Notes: generated from the letters alone by a model not told the origin. Positions 1-9,500 are shown, counted from the first letter of the stretch. The stretch: DNA of 64,000 nt from Marinirhabdus gelatinilytica (GCF_003353425.1 NZ_QRAO01000002.1:420496-484495), one strand, 5' to 3'. A program made the numbers and translations.

Positions 1-423
1 CTAGGGTTTACAGACGATGTTGTTACTGTAAAGAACGGGTACGGAAGAAACTACTTGATCCCAAACGGTATGGCTGTATTGGCAACCCCGTCTGCGAGAA
101 AAGTATTGGAAGAAACGTTGAAGCAACGTGCTTTTAAAGAAAAGAAAGTAATCGAGGACGCCCAAAAGCAAGCTGATAAATTGAACGAATTGTTAGAGTT
201 CAAGATTTCTGCAAAGACCGGCGAAGGTGATAAGCTTTTCGGTTCGGTAACGAATGCCGATTTGGCCAATGCTCTTGAAAAAGAAGACGTGTCCATTGAT
301 AAGAAGTATATCTCTATTGCCGGTGGAGCCATTAAGCGTACCGGACAGTATGAGGCCACTATCCGTTTTCACAGAGAAGTGGTAGAGACATTTACTTTTG
401 ATGTTGTAGCGGAAGCTAACTAA
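1..423 (+). CDS. rplI: 50S ribosomal protein L9 (5' end outside window)
   Basis: Structural protein of the large ribosomal subunit, binding 23S rRNA. The reading frame is open from base 1 and begins inside the N-terminal domain, showing the L9 signature around GFTDDVVTVKNGYGRNYLIP; roughly the first ten residues lie upstream of the window. The central helix is Lys/Glu rich and the C-terminal domain (IKRTGQYEATIRFHREV) is intact. L9 genes usually follow rpsF and rpsR in Bacteroidota, so those are expected just upstream. A strong hairpin terminator follows the stop codon. Identification is firm; only the start is missing. Confidence 0.96.
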   Translation, partial: LGFTDDVVTVKNGYGRNYLIPNGMAVLATPSARKVLEETLKQRAFKEKKVIEDAQKQADKLNELLEFKISAKTGEGDKLFGSVTNADLANALEKEDVSIDKKYISIAGGAIKRTGQYEATIRFHREVVETFTFDVVAEAN

Positions 424-444
424 AAAGTATCTCAAATTTACAGG

Positions 445-479
445 AAGACCTTTTCATTTTTTTGAAAGGGTCTTTTTTA
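445..479 (+). terminator. Rho-independent terminator after rplI
   Basis: An 11-bp stem (AAGACCTTTTC pairing with GAAAGGGTCTT, one G-U pair) with an AT loop is followed directly by a run of T. It lies 22 bases after the rplI stop and should end that ribosomal operon. Confidence 0.85.
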
Positions 480-531
480 TATTCAGTTTTTACTGAAATG
501 AATAGCTAACGATTTCCCGAAAAAAGAAGCC

Positions 532-1020
532 ATGAAATATTCAAGACTCACCAAAGAACAATTTGAAGAACTGCAGCAAGAATTCATTAATTTTTTAGCT
601 ACCCAATCCATCACGGCGCAGGAGTGGCAAGAGATAAAGGCCAAAAAGCCCGAAGTTGCCGAGGAAGAACTGGACATATTCAGCGACCTGGTATGGGAAG
701 GGGTGTTGCAAAAGGCACAATATCTTGAAAATCTATCACCACAGCAACTGTTTCTATTTAAGGTAGCTGAAAAGGAAATGCACTTGATTTCCTTAAAGAT
801 CACAGAACCAGAAATAGATATCACCACTACTGAAGGCTATCGATGGCTTCAGCAAAACTATGCAGAGGATTCGGTAGAGTTCTTTACCGCCAGCAAGCCC
901 TTTTCAGAGGACAAGAGTGGCGATATTTTCAGTTTGATACAACAGGGAGCCGTGATTACGAAAGGGGAGTTGTACCAATTTTTTGAGGATATTTTAAGGC
1001 TTGCGAAAGAAGGAGAGTGA
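532..1020 (+). CDS. DUF6495-like conserved flavobacterial protein
   Basis: A 162-residue acidic, soluble protein with no signal peptide and no membrane segment. It starts MKYSRLTKEQFEELQQEF and is mostly predicted helical, with an aromatic patch near residues 97-125. I recognise it as a flavobacterial protein of unknown function commonly found beside rplI; the DUF6495 assignment is from memory and moderately sure. It stands alone between the rplI terminator and the convergent permease gene. No catalytic motif is visible and no function is proposed. Confidence 0.75.
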   Translation: MKYSRLTKEQFEELQQEFINFLATQSITAQEWQEIKAKKPEVAEEELDIFSDLVWEGVLQKAQYLENLSPQQLFLFKVAEKEMHLISLKITEPEIDITTTEGYRWLQQNYAEDSVEFFTASKPFSEDKSGDIFSLIQQGAVITKGELYQFFEDILRLAKEGE

Positions 1021-1084
1021 TTTAAAACGATAGCTTCTTCAGAAGAATCTGTTTTTTTTCCTGAAGGTACCACTCTTTCCAGTA

Positions 1085-2326
1085 TTACTCATAGCGCAAA
1101 CTCTCAATCGGGTCCAATTTTGCAGCTTTGGTGGCTGGATAAGAACCAGCTATAACAGCGGTTACAAATGAAATAATGGTAGCCCCAATCATTGCGTCCC
1201 AAGGTAAGCTGAAATCGAACCCAGTAAAATACGCAAACAACCACCCGGTTATCAATCCCAGTACAATTCCTAAAACACTCCCCAATTGTCCAATAACGAT
1301 AGTTTCCATAAAAAACTGAAGGGAAATGGTTTTACGCTTCGCGCCAAGTGCCTTTCGAACACCAATTTCACGGGTACGTTCAGTAACTGAAACGAGCATA
1401 ATATTCATAAGCGCAATAGAAGAGCCTAAAATGGTGATGATACTAATAATCCAGGCGGCAATAGATAAGGCCCCGGTAATACTCCCAATACGATTAATAA
1501 GATCGTCGCTACGCTCAATCCCAAAATTGTTTTCCTCAATTGGGCTCAGGCCACGTACATTTCTGAATTTTACTATCGCCTCGTCCTGTGCTCCCTGCAA
1601 CATTTCCTTATCGTCCACCCGTATGCTAATGGTGTAATTAATATTGGCATTGGTATAAATGCCCCTCGCCACCTGTATGGGGATGAGCACTTTAAGGTCT
1701 TGGTTGTTACCAAAGGTACTTCCCTTACTTTCCAAGAGACCAATAACCTTAAATTTTACTCCGCGAATGCTTATGGTCTTATTAATGGGGTTGTCGTCCT
1801 TGAATAGGTTTTTGGTGAAATCTGCTCCCAGCAAACATACCTTTGCATTGTTCTGTATGTCAAAAAATGTGAAATTTCGGCCACGATCAATCTTGGTACC
1901 CGTATTTTCCAGATAGTTTTCGTTAACGCCATATACCTGGGCCTCGGGGTCGGTTTTTTCGCTTTCATACTTTACTTCGGCTGCATTGGTCCCCAGAAAT
2001 GAAACCGATGTTTGCGAAAAGGGGTATTCGTAAATATCTAAAAACTCACGAATGTTGTTGTAGCTAATAATGGGGTTCACCTTTCGCTTCTCACCGCCGC
2101 GGTTACTGTTCACTTGAAACTCGTAGCGTTGTATATTAAAGGTATTGGCACCCATGGAGGCAAAATCGCCCGAGATGGTATTCTCCAGTGCCTTTACCGC
2201 ACTCAGGATGCCCACCAGTGCCCAGATACCAATCCCAATAATGATTATGGTGAGGATGGTGCGCAACAGCTGGCTCCTGATGCTGTCCAGCGCAATACGG
2301 ATATTTTCCCGAAAGAGTGAAAACAT
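1085..2326 (-). CDS. ABC transporter permease, FtsX/MacB family
   Basis: Inner-membrane permease subunit of a MacB-type (type VII) ABC exporter or mechanotransmission system, 413 residues. A single N-terminal membrane helix (about residues 22-46) leads into a large MacB-PCD periplasmic domain, then three C-terminal membrane helices (about 285-310, 340-365, 378-402) forming the FtsX domain. The cytoplasmic loop TERTREIGVRKALGAKR and the C-terminal GSYPATKAAKLDPIESLRYE are family signatures. No ATPase partner gene lies in the window, so its cognate ABC subunit must be encoded elsewhere. The substrate cannot be told from sequence. Confidence 0.9.
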   Translation of the reverse strand: MFSLFRENIRIALDSIRSQLLRTILTIIIIGIGIWALVGILSAVKALENTISGDFASMGANTFNIQRYEFQVNSNRGGEKRKVNPIISYNNIREFLDIYEYPFSQTSVSFLGTNAAEVKYESEKTDPEAQVYGVNENYLENTGTKIDRGRNFTFFDIQNNAKVCLLGADFTKNLFKDDNPINKTISIRGVKFKVIGLLESKGSTFGNNQDLKVLIPIQVARGIYTNANINYTISIRVDDKEMLQGAQDEAIVKFRNVRGLSPIEENNFGIERSDDLINRIGSITGALSIAAWIISIITILGSSIALMNIMLVSVTERTREIGVRKALGAKRKTISLQFFMETIVIGQLGSVLGIVLGLITGWLFAYFTGFDFSLPWDAMIGATIISFVTAVIAGSYPATKAAKLDPIESLRYE

Positions 2327-2533
2327 AGGTTGGTGGTAAGGATTTATCGTTAGACTACAAAACTGAAATAAAGTTACAGATTAATTCCCCTTGATTTACC
2401 TCCGACGAATGAGGCACAAACGAGGGGAAGGCACTTTTTGGAATGTTTGTAATTTATTATCCTAAATTCTATACAAATGAAACGATTTCAAAACATGTTT
2501 TCAATTAGAAATTAGGATATTTGTAAAATATTT

Positions 2534-2557
2534 GTCACCCTGGGCCTGTCGAAGGGC
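2534..2557. repeat. dispersed intergenic repeat of the GTCACCCTG...TCGAAGGG type
   Basis: A 24-base intergenic string resembles a palindrome-like dispersed element I know from many bacterial genomes. It sits in the hisS leader. Related but different intergenic strings occur near 26301, 51659 and 53015. Only one full copy of this type is in the window. Confidence 0.4.
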
Positions 2558-2578
2558 CTACACTTAAATTGAATACTT

Positions 2579-3946
2579 TTGAAAAAACCCAGCATCCCAA
2601 AAGGTACCCGCGATTTTTCCCCTGTTGAAGTAACCCGCCGTAACTATATTATGGACACTATTAAAGGTGCGTTCCACAATTTTGGTTTTCAGCCTATCGA
2701 GACCCCCAGTTTTGAGAACAGCGAAACCTTGATGGGAAAATATGGAGAAGAAGGGGACAGATTGATTTTTAAGATTTTGAATAGTGGGGACTATCTTCGG
2801 AAAGTGGACGATGCTACCTATACTGAAAAGGACAGCGGGAAACTCACCCCGAAAATTTCAGAAAAAGCCCTCCGCTACGATTTAACAGTACCATTTGCGC
2901 GCTATGTAGTGCAGCACCAAAACGATATTACCTTTCCTTTTAAACGCTACCAGATCCAGCCGGTTTGGCGGGCAGATAGGCCCCAAAAAGGACGTTTCCG
3001 GGAATTTTACCAGTGCGATGCAGATGTGGTGGGAAGTACCTCGCTATGGCAGGAAGTAGAGTTTGTGCAATTGTACGACACCGTGTTCAACAAGCTGAAA
3101 TTGGACGGGGTTACCATAAAAATGAACAACCGCAAGATCCTGAGCGGTATAGCCGAAATGATTGGCGCGGAGGACAAACTAATAGACTTTACCGTTGCCC
3201 TCGACAAGCTGGACAAGATAGGCGAAGAAAAAGTAAAAGCCGAAATGCTGGAAAAGGGTATCTCACAAGATGCCATAGAAAAACTGAAGCCTTTGTTTTC
3301 GGTAAGCGGGAATGCTTCGGAAAAATTAGCTACGTTAAAAACTTTGTTGTCCGTTTCAACAATTGGGATGGAGGGGATTTCGGAAATGGAATGTATCGTA
3401 AACGCAATTGAAACCTTAAAACTTTCAGCAGCCACTCTTGAAATAGATGTAACCTTGGCCCGTGGACTCAACTACTACACAGGTGCCATTTTTGAAGTTG
3501 CCGCCCCCAAAAATGTAGCTATGGGCAGTATAGGTGGTGGTGGCCGGTATGACGATCTTACAGGAATATTCGGGATGAAGGATATGAGCGGGGTAGGAAT
3601 TTCTTTTGGTTTGGATAGAATATACCTTGTCCTGGAAGAGCTCGATTTATTTCCGAAAACCGTTACAGCAAATACCAGGGTGCTCTTCATCAACTTTGGT
3701 GAAAAAGAAGCATTGTATGCGATGCAGGCCATTTCAGCATTGCGGAAAGAGGGTATTCCCGCAGAGCTATACCCAGATAGTACCAAGATGGGCAAACAAA
3801 TGGGCTATGCGGACAAACGTGACATTCCCTTTGTTGTGTTGGCTGGCGAGAGTGAGATGAGCGATGGTAACTACACCCTAAAAAATATGAAAAGTGGGGA
3901 GCAGCTAAAGTTGGATCGTGCACAGTTACTTTCCAAGCTTAAATAA
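2579..3946 (+). CDS. hisS: Histidyl-tRNA synthetase
   Basis: Class II aminoacyl-tRNA synthetase that activates histidine and charges tRNA-His in the cytoplasm. 455 residues, the normal length. Visible signatures: class II motif 2 with [15 protein letters not shown] and the following [10 protein letters not shown] (residues 121-147), the histidine-binding [10 protein letters not shown] (about 293-302), and motif 3 [11 protein letters not shown], followed by a C-terminal anticodon-binding domain. The start is TTG at 2579, giving [15 protein letters not shown], which matches the expected N-terminus; no ATG lies close upstream in frame. A TACTTTTG box overlaps this start, which is probably fortuitous. 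Confidence 0.96.
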   Translation: MKKPSIPKGTRDFSPVEVTRRNYIMDTIKGAFHNFGFQPIETPSFENSETLMGKYGEEGDRLIFKILNSGDYLRKVDDATYTEKDSGKLTPKISEKALRYDLTVPFARYVVQHQNDITFPFKRYQIQPVWRADRPQKGRFREFYQCDADVVGSTSLWQEVEFVQLYDTVFNKLKLDGVTIKMNNRKILSGIAEMIGAEDKLIDFTVALDKLDKIGEEKVKAEMLEKGISQDAIEKLKPLFSVSGNASEKLATLKTLLSVSTIGMEGISEMECIVNAIETLKLSAATLEIDVTLARGLNYYTGAIFEVAAPKNVAMGSIGGGGRYDDLTGIFGMKDMSGVGISFGLDRIYLVLEELDLFPKTVTANTRVLFINFGEKEALYAMQAISALRKEGIPAELYPDSTKMGKQMGYADKRDIPFVVLAGESEMSDGNYTLKNMKSGEQLKLDRAQLLSKLK

Positions 3947-3958
3947 CCTAAATTTATC

Positions 3959-3990
3959 TTTGCACCAGCAATAATTTGTTTCTATATTTG
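3959..3990 (+). promoter_or_regulatory. Bacteroidota-type promoter of tRNA-Met
   Basis: TTTG at 3959-3962 and TATATTTG at 3983-3990 are separated by 20 bases, matching the -33 TTTG / -7 TAnnTTTG pattern of the Bacteroidota primary sigma factor. The -7 box ends 13 bases before the tRNA. Confidence 0.7.
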
Positions 3991-4003
3991 CAACCGCAAA
4001 AAC

Positions 4004-4077
4004 GGCGAGGTAGCTCAGGTGGTTAGAGCGTCGGATTCATAACCCGGAGGTCAGGAGTTCAAGTCTCCTTCTCGCTA
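4004..4077 (+). tRNA. tRNA-Met (anticodon CAT)
   Basis: A 74-base cloverleaf. The acceptor stem 4004-4010 pairs with 4070-4076 with G-U pairs at both ends, the D-loop carries AGCTCAGGTGGTTAGAGC, the anticodon loop reads TTCATAA, and the T-arm is AGGAG-TTCAAGT-CTCCT. The 3' CCA is not encoded. CAT could mean initiator Met, elongator Met or lysidine-modified Ile2. The G-U first pair and the match to typical flavobacterial elongator tRNA-Met favour elongator Met. Confidence 0.93.
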
Positions 4078-4079
4078 CA

Positions 4080-4112
4080 AAATCCCTTCAGGAAACTGGG
4101 GGGATTTTTTTT
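4080..4112 (+). terminator. Rho-independent terminator after tRNA-Met
   Basis: A 12-bp stem (AAATCCCTTCAG with CTGGGGGGATTT, two G-U pairs) closed by a GAAA tetraloop runs into eight T residues. Confidence 0.85.
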
Positions 4113-4207
4113 AGTGCCTTACTAAATAATCTTCTTCACAAAAAATAGAACAAACAAACCTGTTTTTTAAAATTAATCTATATATTGGGCAAGAACTAAC
4201 AAGTACT

Positions 4208-4594
4208 ATGGAAGAAAAAGTAAAATACGAAATGGAGTTTGTCATCAAGGCCTCTCCATCGCTTTTGTACCAATATATCTCAACACCTTCGGGGATGAGC
4301 GAGTGGTATGCAGACAATGTAAACTCCCGTGGAGAATTCTTCACCTTTATCTGGGACGGAAGCGAAGAAAAAGCAAAGCTACTGGGCAAAAAGACCAACG
4401 AGCGCATCAAGTTTCGCTGGATGACAGACGAGGAGACCGATTACTTTTTTGAACTCCGTATACAAGTAGACGAGATTACCAAGGACGTTTCCCTCATGGT
4501 AACCGATTTTGCCGAAGAAGACGAAGTGGAAGAAGGTAAGATGCTATGGGAGAATATGGTTTCGGACCTAAAACAAATCCTAGGTTCTACCTAA
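4208..4594 (+). CDS. START-like domain (SRPBCC fold) protein
   Basis: A 128-residue cytoplasmic protein beginning MEEKVKYEMEFVIKASPSLLYQY, with the alternating beta-strand pattern and the STPSGMSEWYADNV segment typical of the SRPBCC/AHSA1-like START family in Flavobacteria. The family has a hydrophobic ligand cavity, but the ligand of this subgroup is unknown. It lies directly upstream of the aminotransferase gene on the same strand, although a promoter box lies between them. No signal peptide. The fold assignment is good; the function is not known. Confidence 0.85.
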   Translation: MEEKVKYEMEFVIKASPSLLYQYISTPSGMSEWYADNVNSRGEFFTFIWDGSEEKAKLLGKKTNERIKFRWMTDEETDYFFELRIQVDEITKDVSLMVTDFAEEDEVEEGKMLWENMVSDLKQILGST

Positions 4595-4622
4595 ACAATT
4601 TTCCATACGGAAAGAATTATAA

Positions 4623-4630
4623 TATCTTTG
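4623..4630 (+). promoter_or_regulatory. -7 promoter box TATCTTTG
   Basis: TATCTTTG followed by CGCC matches the Bacteroidota TAnnTTTG element and lies 28 bases before the aminotransferase start. No convincing -33 TTTG is visible. Confidence 0.55.
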
Positions 4631-4658
4631 CGCCGTCCCAAAAAGGGGCGGTTTTTTT

Positions 4659-5504
4659 ATGGTAAATCACAACACACAACTGCTCTCAGAATCTGAAACT
4701 ACCATCTCTTATGCCAACAGGGGTTTAAACTACGGCGATGCTGTTTTTGAGACCCTACGTGTATCCGCTGGCAAGGTATTGTTTTGGGAGGACCACTATT
4801 TTAGGCTCATGGCCTCCATGCGTATCATGCGTATGGAAATCCCAATGACCTATACCCCAGAGTTTCTCGAAGCTGAAATTTTAAAAACTGTTGAAGCTGA
4901 GGGCCAAAAAAACAAAACCTACCGTATAAAGCTTTTAGTTTGGCGTGAGGAAGGGGGGAAGTATACTCCCACTGCAAAGGATGTTTCGTTTTGTATCACT
5001 ACTGAAATCCTAGAGAATCCTTTCTATACCATTTCAGGAGATTTCTATGAGGTAGAACTTTTTAAGGACCATTACGTTACGGCCGGTTTGCTGTCCACCC
5101 TAAAGTCCAATAACCGGATCATAAACGTTTTGGGAAGTATCTATGCACAAGAGAACGACTATGCCAACTGTTTGCTCCTTAACGATAAAAGACAAGTGGT
5201 TGAGGCCCTTAACGGTAATATCTTTTTAGTGAACGGTTATAAGATAAAGACACCTCCACTGTCCGATGGTTGTTTAAATGGTATTCTTCGGAAACAAATC
5301 ATCAAGATTTTGGGACAGGTGCCAGATTATATCTTGGAAGAAGCTTCTGTATCTCCCTTTGAGCTCCAAAAGGCAGACGAAATTTTTATTACCAATACCA
5401 TTGTGGGAATTCAGCCTATTTCAAAATACCGAAAGAAAGAATACGGCAATACGGTAGCAAAGGAATTGCTCCAAAAACTGAATGTAAAGGCTAGACTGGG
5501 CTAA
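4659..5504 (+). CDS. Aminotransferase class IV (branched-chain aminotransferase / aminodeoxychorismate lyase-like)
   Basis: PLP-dependent enzyme of fold type IV, 281 residues. The N-terminal RGLNYGDAVFETLRV (21-35) and the PLP lysine K149 in LKSNNRIINVLGS are diagnostic, as is the EALNGNIFLV segment after it. The family includes IlvE, D-alanine aminotransferase and PabC; the size and the lack of clear IlvE substrate signatures leave the substrate open, with a PabC-like role in folate synthesis possible. The start ATG at 4659 lies 28 bases after a promoter box. It converges with yqgE, overlapping its 3' end by four bases. Confidence 0.88.
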   Translation: MVNHNTQLLSESETTISYANRGLNYGDAVFETLRVSAGKVLFWEDHYFRLMASMRIMRMEIPMTYTPEFLEAEILKTVEAEGQKNKTYRIKLLVWREEGGKYTPTAKDVSFCITTEILENPFYTISGDFYEVELFKDHYVTAGLLSTLKSNNRIINVLGSIYAQENDYANCLLLNDKRQVVEALNGNIFLVNGYKIKTPPLSDGCLNGILRKQIIKILGQVPDYILEEASVSPFELQKADEIFITNTIVGIQPISKYRKKEYGNTVAKELLQKLNVKARLG

Positions 5505-6061
5505 TTATAGTTGGGGTTTTCCGGAGCATTGCTCCAAATAACGTAGTCACCGCCAAACTCGATCATTTTTTCTTTCCAAAAATCGAAATAGGATTTACCA
5601 ATAATCTTATTTTCATACTTATTTGGGGTTACCACCCAACTGTTCAATTCCAGCTCTTGTTCCAGTTGCAAATGGTCCCATCCAGAATACCCCAAGAAAA
5701 ACCGAATCTGGTCATCCTTGATTTGGTTGTTTTTCAGTAAATCGGCTATTGCGGCAAAATCGCCTCCCCAATAGATACCGTTGGAAATCTCGATACTACC
5801 CGGAACAAGGTGTGGAACAGTATGGATAAAATAGAGATTATCTTGTTCTACAGGACCGCCATTGTACACAATGAGTTCAGAATTTATCTCGGGGATAAAG
5901 TCCTTTAGGGTGTATTCCAAGGGCTTGTTGAGTATAAAACCTACCGATCCTTCTGTATTGTACTCAGCCAACAGAACAACGGAGCGATTAAAGGATACAT
6001 CGCCTATTATAGAGGGTTCTGCAACGAGTAGGACGCCTTTGGTTGGTTTTAGAGAGGTCAT
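5501..6061 (-). CDS. YqgE/AlgH family protein
   Basis: A 186-residue cytoplasmic protein of the UPF0301 family. The family features are clear: KGVLLVAEPSIIGDVSFNRS at the N-terminus, VGFILNKPL, YNGGPVEQDNLYFIHT, and the closing FFLGYSGWDHLQLEQEL. AlgH was linked to alginate regulation in Pseudomonas, but the molecular function is unresolved and need not apply here. It is transcribed alone, convergent with the aminotransferase. Confidence 0.93.
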   Translation of the reverse strand: MTSLKPTKGVLLVAEPSIIGDVSFNRSVVLLAEYNTEGSVGFILNKPLEYTLKDFIPEINSELIVYNGGPVEQDNLYFIHTVPHLVPGSIEISNGIYWGGDFAAIADLLKNNQIKDDQIRFFLGYSGWDHLQLEQELELNSWVVTPNKYENKIIGKSYFDFWKEKMIEFGGDYVIWSNAPENPNYN

Positions 6062-6140
6062 TTCTAGTTGGTTTCTAAAATAAATCTAACTATTAATTTT
6101 TTAATAACCAATTAAAAAGCACACCAAACGTATTTTCTTA

Positions 6141-6172
6141 CAAATAAAAAATCCCGCCAAGGGGCGGGATTT
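6141..6172 (-). terminator. Rho-independent terminator of the HU gene
   Basis: A GC-rich perfect stem (ATCCCGCC with GGCGGGAT, extended by two A-T pairs) and an AAGG loop is followed on the minus strand by a T run. It lies 25 bases after the HU stop codon. Confidence 0.88.
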
Positions 6173-6196
6173 CAATTTTTTGCCAAGTTGTAAAGG

Positions 6197-6469
6197 TTAG
6201 TTTACAGCGCTAGAAAGATCAGATCCAGCCTTGAACTTTACTACGTTCTTAGCAGCAATCTTAATTGTTTTTCCAGTTTGTGGGTTTCTTCCTTCTCTTG
6301 CAGCTCTTCTAGAAACTGACCAAGATCCGAATCCTACTAGAGATACGCGGTTTCCTTTTTTTAGTGATTTCTCAACATTTCCTAAAAAAGACTCTAATGC
6401 TTTTTTTGCGGCTGCTTTTGTAATTCCGGCATCTGCTGCCATTCCATCGATTAAATCTGATTTGTTCAT
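6197..6469 (-). CDS. HU family DNA-binding protein
   Basis: Nucleoid-associated, DNA-bending dimeric protein of 90 residues, exactly the family length. MNKSDLIDGMAADAGITKAA forms the helical dimer core. Residues 46-71 (GFGSWSVSRRAAREGRNP, then QTGKTIKI) form the DNA-binding beta arm with the intercalating proline. It is monocistronic, with a strong terminator downstream and an AT-rich leader. The gene could be called hup, but alpha and beta subunits cannot be told apart in Bacteroidota. Confidence 0.96.
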   Translation of the reverse strand: MNKSDLIDGMAADAGITKAAAKKALESFLGNVEKSLKKGNRVSLVGFGSWSVSRRAAREGRNPQTGKTIKIAAKNVVKFKAGSDLSSAVN

Positions 6470-6654
6470 AGTTTAGTAATTAAATTAAAAATTGTTGGTT
6501 AAACTTTATTGATTTGCTCTACAAATTTAATCGGATTATCCATTCACGCAAGGAATGACGGGGTAAATCGCCGTTTTTGTTGATAACTTCGATGGTTTGT
6601 TGATAACCAAGCCCCGTTTTTTGTGCTTTTTAAAGACATGAGCATTCACGGGGG

Positions 6655-7602
6655 CTACGTGAGTTTTGCGCCATCTTTAAACGAAAACCCATTTAAGAGT
6701 GAAGCAGCATCCATTTTTCTTTTCCCGGGTAACTGCAGCTCTTTAATATAAAGGTAGCCATTTTGGCAAGCTACTTTAATGGTTCTCTTGGTGGTGATAA
6801 TGCTCCCAATAGTTTCGGGAGGTTTGCAAGATTCTATATTGGTTTTATAAATCTTTACCTTCAACTTTTCTTCGTCTTGGCGCAAGTAACACCAGGCAAC
6901 AGGATAGGGGGAGAGTCCTCTTACCAAAGCATCAATTTTCTCTATGGGTTGGGACCAGTCTATCTTCGTATTTTCGGCGTGTAGCTTTGGTGCCTCCTTA
7001 TAGGTCTCGTTTTTTGGTTGTGCTAGAGTAGTTATGTTGCCTTCAGCAATGGTTTCAACAGTTTTTAGTACAAGTTTACTACCCACCTCCATTAACGTGT
7101 CGTGGAGACTCCCTGCGGTCTCTCTTTCTGAAATTGGCACTTCTTCAGAAAAAATGATTTCTCCGGTATCTATCTTTTCATCTATAAAAAAAGTGGTCAC
7201 GCCTGTTTTCTCCTCTTGGTTTATGACGGCCCAATTAATAGGTGCAGCGCCACGGTATTCGGGCAGTAATGAAGCGTGAAGATTAAAGGTACCGTATCTT
7301 GGGAGCTCCCAAACCACCTTGGGCAACATTCTAAACGCTACTACCACTTGCACAGTAGCATTGTAGGAGCTAAGGTTCGCTATAAAATCTTCATCTTTTA
7401 GGTTGGTGGGTTGCAGCACCGGGATGTCCTGCTCTTGGGCATATTGCTTTACGGCAGAGGCGTGCAGTTTCCTCCCACGGCCCGCAGGTTTGTCCGGAGC
7501 GGTGACCACGGCCACTACATTCTTATTGTTCTCTACCAAGTGTTGTAGGACACCCACTGCAAAACCAGGGGTGCCCATAAATACTATTCTTAAGTCTTCC
7601 AT
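6655..7602 (-). CDS. fmt: Methionyl-tRNA formyltransferase
   Basis: Transfers formyl from 10-formyl-tetrahydrofolate to Met-tRNA(fMet) for translation initiation. 315 residues. MGTPGFAVGVL (9-19) starts the Rossmann-like domain. The catalytic triad is visible as N107 and H109 in NLHASLLPEYRGAAP and D145 in IDTGEI, and the C-terminal OB-like domain shows LVRGLSPYPVAWC. Its start overlaps the recQ stop by one base, so the two are probably co-transcribed. Confidence 0.96.
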   Translation of the reverse strand: MEDLRIVFMGTPGFAVGVLQHLVENNKNVVAVVTAPDKPAGRGRKLHASAVKQYAQEQDIPVLQPTNLKDEDFIANLSSYNATVQVVVAFRMLPKVVWELPRYGTFNLHASLLPEYRGAAPINWAVINQEEKTGVTTFFIDEKIDTGEIIFSEEVPISERETAGSLHDTLMEVGSKLVLKTVETIAEGNITTLAQPKNETYKEAPKLHAENTKIDWSQPIEKIDALVRGLSPYPVAWCYLRQDEEKLKVKIYKTNIESCKPPETIGSIITTKRTIKVACQNGYLYIKELQLPGKRKMDAASLLNGFSFKDGAKLT

Positions 7603-9500
7603 TATTTTAAAAAATATCGATTCCCTGCGCCCAGAGTAACTTTCTTGTTGTCCAATAACAGTCGTAGTGTGGCGAGAATTTCGGTTTCTGCAAAAGTAAG
7701 TTTTTCTGAAAGTTCACGGGAACTTTGCGGCATTTCTTCCAAGAGCAACAGTATTTTTTCTGAAAGTTGCTTTCGTTCTGTTTCTGAAATTTTTTGTCCT
7801 TTAACGTTGCATACCGAACAAGTGCCACAGGGTTGCGCATCCTCCTCGCCAAAATACCGAAGCAATTGTATGCTCCTGCACACGTCCTTATTTTCAATAT
7901 ACCGCAATACGGCGTGTACCTGCTGCTCCTTTTTTTTCTTTTGCAATGCTATTTCCTTGCTCAAGGGATTTATGGTTTTTTCGTCTTCCCGCGGGGCTAT
8001 AAATGTTAGGACAGCATCGGTCAACTGTAGTTTAAGCTCAAGCAGTCCATCCCGTTCCATCTGCTCCAGGACTTGGATTACCTTTGGAATGTCCTGTCCA
8101 GATTTTGTGGCGACCAATTGAAGGTTTACCTGTGTCTCTGTTTCAAAGATCCCACCGTAGAGTCTCAGGATGGTTTTTCCAACTACCGATGCCAGTATAT
8201 CTTTGTTGAAATACGCTAGCACAACAGCCGATGTTGCCGTGAAATGGACAATAGATTTTCTACCGAAAGTTCTGGTGAGTTGTAACACCCCCAATCTGTC
8301 CAATAATTGCAAACAGTTGTATGCCAACAGGGAATTGAGCTTGTACGTACTGCAAAATTTTGAAAAATTGAAAGGGTGGGAGGTGTATTCACCTTCGCCG
8401 TATGGAACCTGGAAATAGTTGTTCAATTTTTTGTATACATATTTTACGTCCTTGGTGCTTGGATAGGAATCTACAAACTGTTTTTTAACCAATTGTATAT
8501 CATACTCGCTCCACAGTACAATGGCTCTTGCTTTGGAGCCGTCCCTGCCAGCACGACCTGCCTCTTGGAAATAGGCCTCTAAACTATCTGGCAATTGTAG
8601 GTGGATTACCAAGTGTACGTCTGGCTGGTCTATTCCCATACCAAAGGCATTTGTAGCCACTATATTTGGGGTTTTTCCATGTTGCCAAGAGGTCATTTTT
8701 TCTTCCTTCGTTTCGGTTGGAAGACCGCCGTGGTAAAATGTGCTTGCTATTCCTAAGGTGTTCAGTTGTTTGCTCGTCTCTACGGTTGCATTTCTACTGC
8801 GTACATACAATATGGACTTCCCTGTGCAATGCTTTAACAACTGTTGTACGCGGTATAGCTTGTCTTCAACTTTATACACTTCAAAGCGTATGTTCTCTCT
8901 TGCAAAGGATGCTTTAAAGACCTTGGGCAGTTCTAGTTTTAATTCGGTTATGGTGTCCTCGAGTACTTTGGGTGGAGCAGTGGCGGTAAGGGCAATGATT
9001 GGGACCAAAGAATGTATTTCCCTTAGTAGCGTTATATTTTTGTACGCTGGACGAAAATCGTTTCCCCATTGTGAGATACAATGCGCCTCGTCTACAGCGA
9101 CAAGGTTTACGGGCATTTGCTTTATTGCATTCTGTACCAGTTCCTGTTGTAATCTTTCAGGCGAGAGGTACAGGAACTTATAGTTGCCATATTTGGCATT
9201 GTCCAGCAACGTTTGCAATTCCTGAAACGATATCCCCCCCGAGATTTGCAAGGCTTTTATGCCTTGCTTTTTAAGAGTTGCTACTTGCTCTGTCATAAGG
9301 GCCACCAATGGTGAAACTACAACGCATATTCCCTCGTTCACCAATGCGGGTACTTGGAAACAAACAGATTTCCCGCCCCCGGTGGGCAAAAGTGCAACGG
9401 TGTCTTGCCCAGCCAGTATAGAATTTATAATTTCTTCCTGTAAAGGTCTAAAGGTACTATGGCCCCAGTATTTCTCAAGAATGTGGTGGGGGCTGGTCAA
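7602..9500 (-). CDS. recQ: RecQ-family ATP-dependent DNA helicase
   Basis: A 3'-5' superfamily 2 helicase acting in recombination and fork repair, 632 residues. Walker A TGGGKS (40-45), DEAH box (137-140) with the RecQ aromatic loop ISQWGNDFRP, helicase motif VI QEAGRAGRDGSKARAI, and a zinc site C-x16-C-x2-C-x2-C in the RQC region (about 540-570). The protein ends soon after, without a recognisable HRDC domain, so this is the shorter of the RecQ types usual in Bacteroidota. It overlaps the upstream ATPase gene by four bases, suggesting translational coupling. Confidence 0.94.
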   Translation of the reverse strand: MTSPHHILEKYWGHSTFRPLQEEIINSILAGQDTVALLPTGGGKSVCFQVPALVNEGICVVVSPLVALMTEQVATLKKQGIKALQISGGISFQELQTLLDNAKYGNYKFLYLSPERLQQELVQNAIKQMPVNLVAVDEAHCISQWGNDFRPAYKNITLLREIHSLVPIIALTATAPPKVLEDTITELKLELPKVFKASFARENIRFEVYKVEDKLYRVQQLLKHCTGKSILYVRSRNATVETSKQLNTLGIASTFYHGGLPTETKEEKMTSWQHGKTPNIVATNAFGMGIDQPDVHLVIHLQLPDSLEAYFQEAGRAGRDGSKARAIVLWSEYDIQLVKKQFVDSYPSTKDVKYVYKKLNNYFQVPYGEGEYTSHPFNFSKFCSTYKLNSLLAYNCLQLLDRLGVLQLTRTFGRKSIVHFTATSAVVLAYFNKDILASVVGKTILRLYGGIFETETQVNLQLVATKSGQDIPKVIQVLEQMERDGLLELKLQLTDAVLTFIAPREDEKTINPLSKEIALQKKKKEQQVHAVLRYIENKDVCRSIQLLRYFGEEDAQPCGTCSVCNVKGQKISETERKQLSEKILLLLEEMPQSSRELSEKLTFAETEILATLRLLLDNKKVTLGAGNRYFLK